Below, piece by piece: positions 33,729 to 36,649 of a DNA stretch of 36,649 nucleotides. The translations under genes and the position numbers were made by a program. The notes under the pieces are model-generated. The model made no database searches, was not told the origin of the DNA, and saw nothing but the letters and a program-made list of their open reading frames with translations. The DNA is from Pseudomonas aegrilactucae (GTDB lineage Bacteria; Pseudomonadota; Gammaproteobacteria; Pseudomonadales; Pseudomonadaceae). Numbering within the stretch: the first letter of the stretch is position 1; each line of letters begins with the position of its first letter. The stretch spans positions 1 through 36,649 of the forward strand of contig NZ_JAHTBI010000114.1 in NCBI RefSeq assembly GCF_019168305.1. The letters are read 5' to 3'.

Positions 33729-34274
33729 GTGAAAAAGCTCTACCTCGCCCTCCCGTTCTGCGCATTACTGCTGCAAGGTTGCGGTGTCACGATGGCCCGC
33801 TATGAGCCCAGCTACCAGAATGTTCAGCAACTCAAGCAACACGCGCCCCTGCAGCCGGTGCGCGAAGCGCAGGTGAACGCCGATGCCGGCCAAGGCTCGC
33901 TGATGGTACGACTGAACCCGATCTCCTCCCCGGCTGGCAGCGTACCGCTGCACATCCAGGCCGCGATCAATGACGAGCTGCGCCATGCTGGCCTGCTTGA
34001 CCCACGCGCTGATAGAGAGTTGCAGATCCAGCTGGTCAAGAGCCAGCTGAACACGGGCGTGGCCAACGGTCACGGCGAACTGGCAGCACGCTTTACCCTG
34101 CGCCAGGGCGACAAGGTGCTGTACGAGAGCACTAAAGATGTGGAGCGAAATTGGGGCAGCAGCTTCTTTGGCCCTATCGCCATTCCTGCGGCCGCGAACA
34201 ACTACAACCCTATGCTGCAGGACTTGCTCAAGAGTTTATACAGCGACCCGCAGTTCGTTCAGGCATTGAAGTGA
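33729..34274 (+). CDS. Small lipoprotein of unknown function
   Basis: 181 residues from a GTG start at 33729, with AAGGA 6 nt upstream. A lipoprotein signal ends LLQGC (Cys18). The mature part is about 160 residues of mixed strand and helix; no enzyme motif was seen. The RFTLRQGDKVLYESTKDVER segment recalls small outer-membrane lipoproteins of the DUF4136/DUF4410 kind, but I cannot assign it. It converges on another small lipoprotein gene across a shared terminator. Confidence 0.85.
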   Translation: MKKLYLALPFCALLLQGCGVTMARYEPSYQNVQQLKQHAPLQPVREAQVNADAGQGSLMVRLNPISSPAGSVPLHIQAAINDELRHAGLLDPRADRELQIQLVKSQLNTGVANGHGELAARFTLRQGDKVLYESTKDVERNWGSSFFGPIAIPAAANNYNPMLQDLLKSLYSDPQFVQALK

Positions 34275-34285
34275 TGTGAATAGAG

Positions 34286-34311
34286 AAAGAGCCGCGAACG
34301 CGGCTCTTTTT
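34286..34311. terminator. Bidirectional intrinsic terminator between two lipoprotein genes
   Basis: AAAGAGCCGC and GCGGCTCTTT pair around a GAAC loop, with T runs on the plus strand and T's on the minus strand from the A-rich left arm. It lies 12 bp after the plus-strand stop and 10 bp beyond the minus-strand stop. Confidence 0.85.
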
Positions 34312-34320
34312 GCATCGATG

Positions 34321-34956
34321 TCAGGCGCGTGGAACCCTGACACTCACTGCGGAGTATTTCATGCGATTGTTGTCGACCCAGTTCTTCAGCAGTGCATTGA
34401 CCTGACGGCTGAAGGTATCGGTGACCGCTGCTTTGGGGGTATTGCCTGCCAATGGCAGGAACCAGATGCCCATCCAGGTATTGATCGCATCATGATTGCT
34501 GGCTTTGCCCAGCGACTGCCCCTGGTCGTCCAGGGTTTCCAGGCTCATGGTGTACTGGTCGGTGGCCAGCGCGGGAATGATGGTGAACGTGAAGCCACTG
34601 ATGAAGGCCAGTACCATCTGCCCACCACCGGGCGGGTGGTTGTAGACCTTCAGGCGAAGGCTGTAATCGCCTGGTTGCTTCTCGAACTCGTCGAAGCTCA
34701 CGCGGCCAAACAGGCCCGATTCATCGAAGGCACGCTTGAGCTCGGGCTTGAGCATATCGCGCGCTTGCGGGACTTCGTTGGCCTTGGCGTTGTCAGGGGC
34801 GCCCTGGAAGAAGTCGAAGTCCACGTAGACGTTCGGCTTGTTGGAGTAGCTGGCCATCGACGGCAGGTCTACGGGCGCGACTTCATCCTTGGTGAAGCTT
34901 GCGCATCCACCGAGGCCAAGGGCCAAGGCGAGGCCCAGGGCTTTTGCAAATTGCAT
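34321..34956 (-). CDS. Lipoprotein of unknown function
   Basis: 211 residues. The signal peptide MQFAKALGLALALGLGGC has its lipobox Cys at 18. The mature domain (KPNVYVDFDFFQGAPDNAKA and onward) holds a hydrophobic segment near 115-135 (QMVLAFISGFTFTIIPALA). Similar segments occur in GNA1162/DUF4136-like lipoproteins; I do not claim a family. It is monocistronic, with the shared terminator at its 3' end. Confidence 0.85.
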   Translation of the reverse strand: MQFAKALGLALALGLGGCASFTKDEVAPVDLPSMASYSNKPNVYVDFDFFQGAPDNAKANEVPQARDMLKPELKRAFDESGLFGRVSFDEFEKQPGDYSLRLKVYNHPPGGGQMVLAFISGFTFTIIPALATDQYTMSLETLDDQGQSLGKASNHDAINTWMGIWFLPLAGNTPKAAVTDTFSRQVNALLKNWVDNNRMKYSAVSVRVPRA

Positions 34957-35312
34957 ATCGACTTCCTTGCTTGATTGCTACGTGGTGCGTGTTTAGAGGC
35001 GGGGGGATTTTAAAGGGATCTGGGGGGAAAGCGAAAGGTGGGGAGGGTTGTTCGTCTGGCGTGGGGATTTTACGTTCAACGTGGGGTATCACTTCGCCTA
35101 ACCAGTGCCGGTAAGCTGTTGTGCGCACTCTCGTCTAAATGGGGGGCCTGGTATCATTGGACCACTACAAAGGCGACATTACCGAGCGAGTTTATCGCCG
35201 CGGTGGAGCACTGACGAAACCCACCAAATAAGGACGTATCGGAAGCGCTTCCGAAATAAACCATTCCCAAGCGTGTTCCCAATGGTCGATTTTCCATGCC
35301 CCAAAAACGCAA
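34957..35312. other. Intergenic stretch with one palindrome, no gene seen
   Basis: About 355 bp without a convincing coding frame. Within it, TCGGAAGCGCTTCCGA (35239-35254) is a perfect 16-bp palindrome. Part of its sequence (CGGAAGCG) also occurs in the nearby tRNA fragment. G-rich runs at 34998-35050 look like non-coding flank. A minus-strand frame at 35154-35402 has no recognisable family and runs through the tRNA fragment. Confidence 0.4.
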
Positions 35313-35336
35313 AAAGCCCTGACTAATCAGGGCTTT
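35313..35336 (-). terminator. Terminator of the (broken) serine tRNA gene
   Basis: AAAGCCCTGA and TCAGGGCTTT form a perfect 10-bp stem with a 4-nt loop. On the minus strand it continues TTGCGTTTTT. It is 5 bp beyond the CCA end of the tRNA fragment, as expected for a tRNA transcript terminator. Confidence 0.7.
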
Positions 35337-35341
35337 GAAGA

Positions 35342-35372
35342 TGGCGGAAGCGTAGAGATTCGAACCCTTAAC
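35342..35372 (-). tRNA. 3' fragment of a serine tRNA gene, likely an integration (att) site
   Basis: The minus strand reads AAGGGTTCGAATCTCTA followed by CGCTTCCGCCA: a T-arm with the invariant TTCGAAT loop, an acceptor strand, discriminator G and an encoded CCA. The discriminator G and the acceptor fit tRNA-Ser. The matching 5' acceptor (GGAAGCG) is not found within the next 100 bp, and the variable arm and anticodon are absent, so the gene is not intact. A tRNA 3' end followed by foreign sequence is the usual footprint of an integrated element. Confidence 0.6.
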
Positions 35373-35430
35373 TAAGGTACCCCCTAAATTCCGGGGAACC
35401 ACTTACGCAGCAAGGATACTACTGTAGTGG

Positions 35431-36249
35431 TCAACTAATCCCGGACACTGCGTTAAGTTTTTCCTCGGCCACAGCGGGCGCCAGCCCGCTGTTAAATTGA
35501 TGTGGCCGTTGCCAGTTGTAGCGCTGCATCAAAAACCGGCCGATATCCTGCTGTGCTAACGAAGCGCTCATGTAGCCCACGGTCGGTATCCATTCCGTTT
35601 TCAGGCTGCGAAACAACCGTTCCATCGGTGCATTGTCGTGGCAGTTTCCCCGTCGACTCATGCTCTGTTTGAAGCGATAGCGCCACAGTCGCTGACGGAA
35701 GCCTCGGCTGCCGTACTGGCTTCCTTGGTCGCTGTGAAACAGAACGTTCTGAGGCCGACCACGCTGCTCATAGGCCATATCCAAAGCCTTGATAACCAGG
35801 TCAGCGTCAGGCTTCGATGAAAACGCCCAGCCCACCACGCGACGGGCGAACAGATCGATCACAGCCGCCAAATAGTGCCAGCGACCTTGAGCCCAGACAT
35901 ACGTGATGTCACCGCACCAGACCTCATTCGGCGCCGACACGGTGAACTCTCGATCCAACACGTTCGGGATATCCGGCCGCTCCACCGTCGCCTTTTTATA
36001 GGCATGTGAGCCAGGTTGCTTGCTGATCAATTTCATTTCGTTCATAAGCTTGCGCACCTTGAATCGCCCAATCTCTATGCCGTCCGCGCGCATCATGAGC
36101 ATGATGCTTCGGCTGCCCGCCGCGCTGCGGCTTTGAGTGAACAGCTCGTTCACTCGGCTGCGTAAAACTAATCGCTCAACGTCCGGAGATCGGCGCTTGC
36201 GGCAGTGCGCGTAATAGCAAGATCGGGTGACTTCAAATACCGAGCACAA
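35431..36249 (-). CDS. IS3-family transposase OrfB (DDE integrase)
   Basis: 272 residues from the first ATG, but its frame is open upstream to the slippery site and is normally expressed as an OrfAB fusion. The catalytic DDE core is intact: Asp in WCGDITYVWAQG, Asp in FHSDQGSQYGS, and Glu in NAPMERLFRSLKTEW. A helix-turn-helix-like region precedes it (ELFTQSRSAAGSRSIMLMM, with the HTH_21-type GRFKVRKLMNEMKLI). Its stop lies inside the left terminal repeat. The protein appears functional. Confidence 0.93.
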   Translation of the reverse strand: MCSVFEVTRSCYYAHCRKRRSPDVERLVLRSRVNELFTQSRSAAGSRSIMLMMRADGIEIGRFKVRKLMNEMKLISKQPGSHAYKKATVERPDIPNVLDREFTVSAPNEVWCGDITYVWAQGRWHYLAAVIDLFARRVVGWAFSSKPDADLVIKALDMAYEQRGRPQNVLFHSDQGSQYGSRGFRQRLWRYRFKQSMSRRGNCHDNAPMERLFRSLKTEWIPTVGYMSASLAQQDIGRFLMQRYNWQRPHQFNSGLAPAVAEEKLNAVSGIS

Positions 36250-36284
36250 CAGATCAACAGGCTCTTCAGAACGAAGTTGATCAA

Positions 36285-36593
36285 TTAACGCGAACGCTCG
36301 TGTTCCTCGGCCATCAAGAGCGCGGTGGCCTTTTTTAAAATCGATTTTTCCCGTTCCAGACGATTGATTCGAGCTTCCAACTCTTGGATTTTTTGCTGTT
36401 CGGGCGTCAGCGCTTTACTGGTCGGAGTTACACCATTTCGCTCTTCCTGAAGCTGGTTAACCCATCGACGCAGGGCCGACTCCACCAGCCCAAGTGAACG
36501 GGCGGCATCGATATGGCTGTAGCCCTGGTCGAGCACCAGGCTGGCAGCTTCGCGCTTGAATTCTGGGGTAAAGGTACGACGTTGCTTGGTCAT
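36285..36593 (-). CDS. IS3-family transposase OrfA
   Basis: 102 residues from ATG 36593, with AGAGG 6 nt upstream; a frame extension to 36617 lacks a ribosome site. A helix-turn-helix of the transposase-8 family (KREAASLVLDQGYSHIDAAR, SLGLVESALRRWV) is followed by a leucine-zipper coiled coil (IQELEARINRLEREKSILKK). It binds the IS ends and regulates transposition. Near its 3' end the slippery A-AAA-AAG at 36330-36336 allows a -1 shift into orfB. Confidence 0.93.
   Translation of the reverse strand: MTKQRRTFTPEFKREAASLVLDQGYSHIDAARSLGLVESALRRWVNQLQEERNGVTPTSKALTPEQQKIQELEARINRLEREKSILKKATALLMAEEHERSR
36330..36336 (-). other. Programmed -1 ribosomal frameshift site (AAAAAAG)
   Basis: In the orfA frame the codons are TTA AAA AAG, giving the X-XXY-YYZ heptamer A-AAA-AAG. 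A -1 slip continues in an open frame (GHRALDGRGTRAFALIDQL) straight into orfB, producing the OrfAB transposase. Confidence 0.8.
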
Positions 36594-36649
36594 CAGACAC
36601 CTCTCTATGGCGAGCATTTTCGCCTAAATGGGTGTCCGGAATCACCCCC

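Larger units (their letters stand above)
35423..36649 (-). mobile_element. IS3-family insertion sequence, running to the window edge
   Basis: The element encodes orfA and orfB with a programmed frameshift site. Imperfect terminal repeats are visible: AATCCCGGACAC at 35437-35448, and its reverse complement form GTGTCCGGAATC at 36632-36643. The outer left end is probably TGTAGTGG at 35423. The right end is at or beyond base 36649, so target-site repeats cannot be checked. Confidence 0.8.

Noticed and set aside
33277..33732. Treating the plus-strand frame over the sirtuin motifs as a 151-residue gene
   Set aside because: Its first 40 codons are antisense to the 95-residue gene, and the sirtuin homology changes frame inside it; it is a remnant.
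35154..35402. 82-residue minus-strand open frame
   Set aside because: It runs through the tRNA fragment and its terminator and has no recognisable family.
35342..35432. Intact tRNA gene on the minus strand
   Set aside because: Only the T-arm and 3' acceptor are present; no 5' acceptor, anticodon or D-arm within tRNA length.
1..36649. CRISPR array, rRNA, prophage or toxin-antitoxin module
   Set aside because: No regularly spaced repeats, no rRNA-like sequence, no phage structural genes and no paired toxin/antitoxin frames were found by eye.

Overview
The window is GC-rich with dense, mostly long genes. Its gene content points to a Pseudomonas, most likely of the P. putida group: PQQ glucose dehydrogenase, a malate:quinone oxidoreductase with a signal peptide, an HBM-type chemoreceptor, TonB siderophore receptors and an RND pump with its own outer-membrane lipoprotein. 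This is inferred from protein resemblance only. The right edge lies inside an insertion sequence, so it is probably a contig end.

Layout. 1-3.8 kb: the 3' part of a TonB-dependent receptor, a hotdog-fold thioesterase, a GlxA-type AraC regulator and an orphan ParA ATPase. 4.1-7.9 kb: a methyl-accepting chemotaxis protein followed by a GAF/degenerate-GGDEF/EAL protein, both signalling genes. 7.9-15.6 kb, minus strand: Mqo, glucose dehydrogenase Gcd, a LacI-family regulator and a PAS/PAS/HisKA/HATPase/receiver hybrid kinase. Two palindromic operators lie between lacI and gcd. 15.7-21 kb: a minus-strand operon (iron-type alcohol dehydrogenase, MFS carrier, ketoglutarate-semialdehyde-type dehydrogenase) with a divergent LysR regulator. 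21-23.4 kb: a transducer-type TonB receptor with a Fur-like box upstream. 23.6-31.7 kb: an efflux locus, with a minus-strand operon of membrane-fusion lipoprotein, RND permease, beta-ketoacyl-ACP synthase and a decayed MFS gene, then a tetR gene and a divergent outer-membrane factor. Both efflux promoters carry the same inverted repeat. 31.8-35.3 kb: an MFS transporter, a 95-residue orphan protein, a sirtuin remnant and two small lipoproteins. 35.3 kb to the end: the 3' end of a serine tRNA with its terminator, then an IS3-family element.

Three genes (thioesterase, gcd, the TonB receptor at 21-23 kb) are each broken by an apparent one-base indel, two of them in runs of eight and ten G. Correcting the base restores a full-length family member each time. 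This suggests sequencing indels, although phase variation in the G runs is not excluded.

The best candidate for a little-described system is the efflux locus. A ketoacyl-ACP synthase with an intact Cys-His-His triad is translationally coupled to an RND pump, and the shared operators suggest that pump, synthase and outer-membrane channel are induced together. One reading is pump plus insensitive target against a fatty-acid-synthesis inhibitor; another is synthesis and export of a lipid product.
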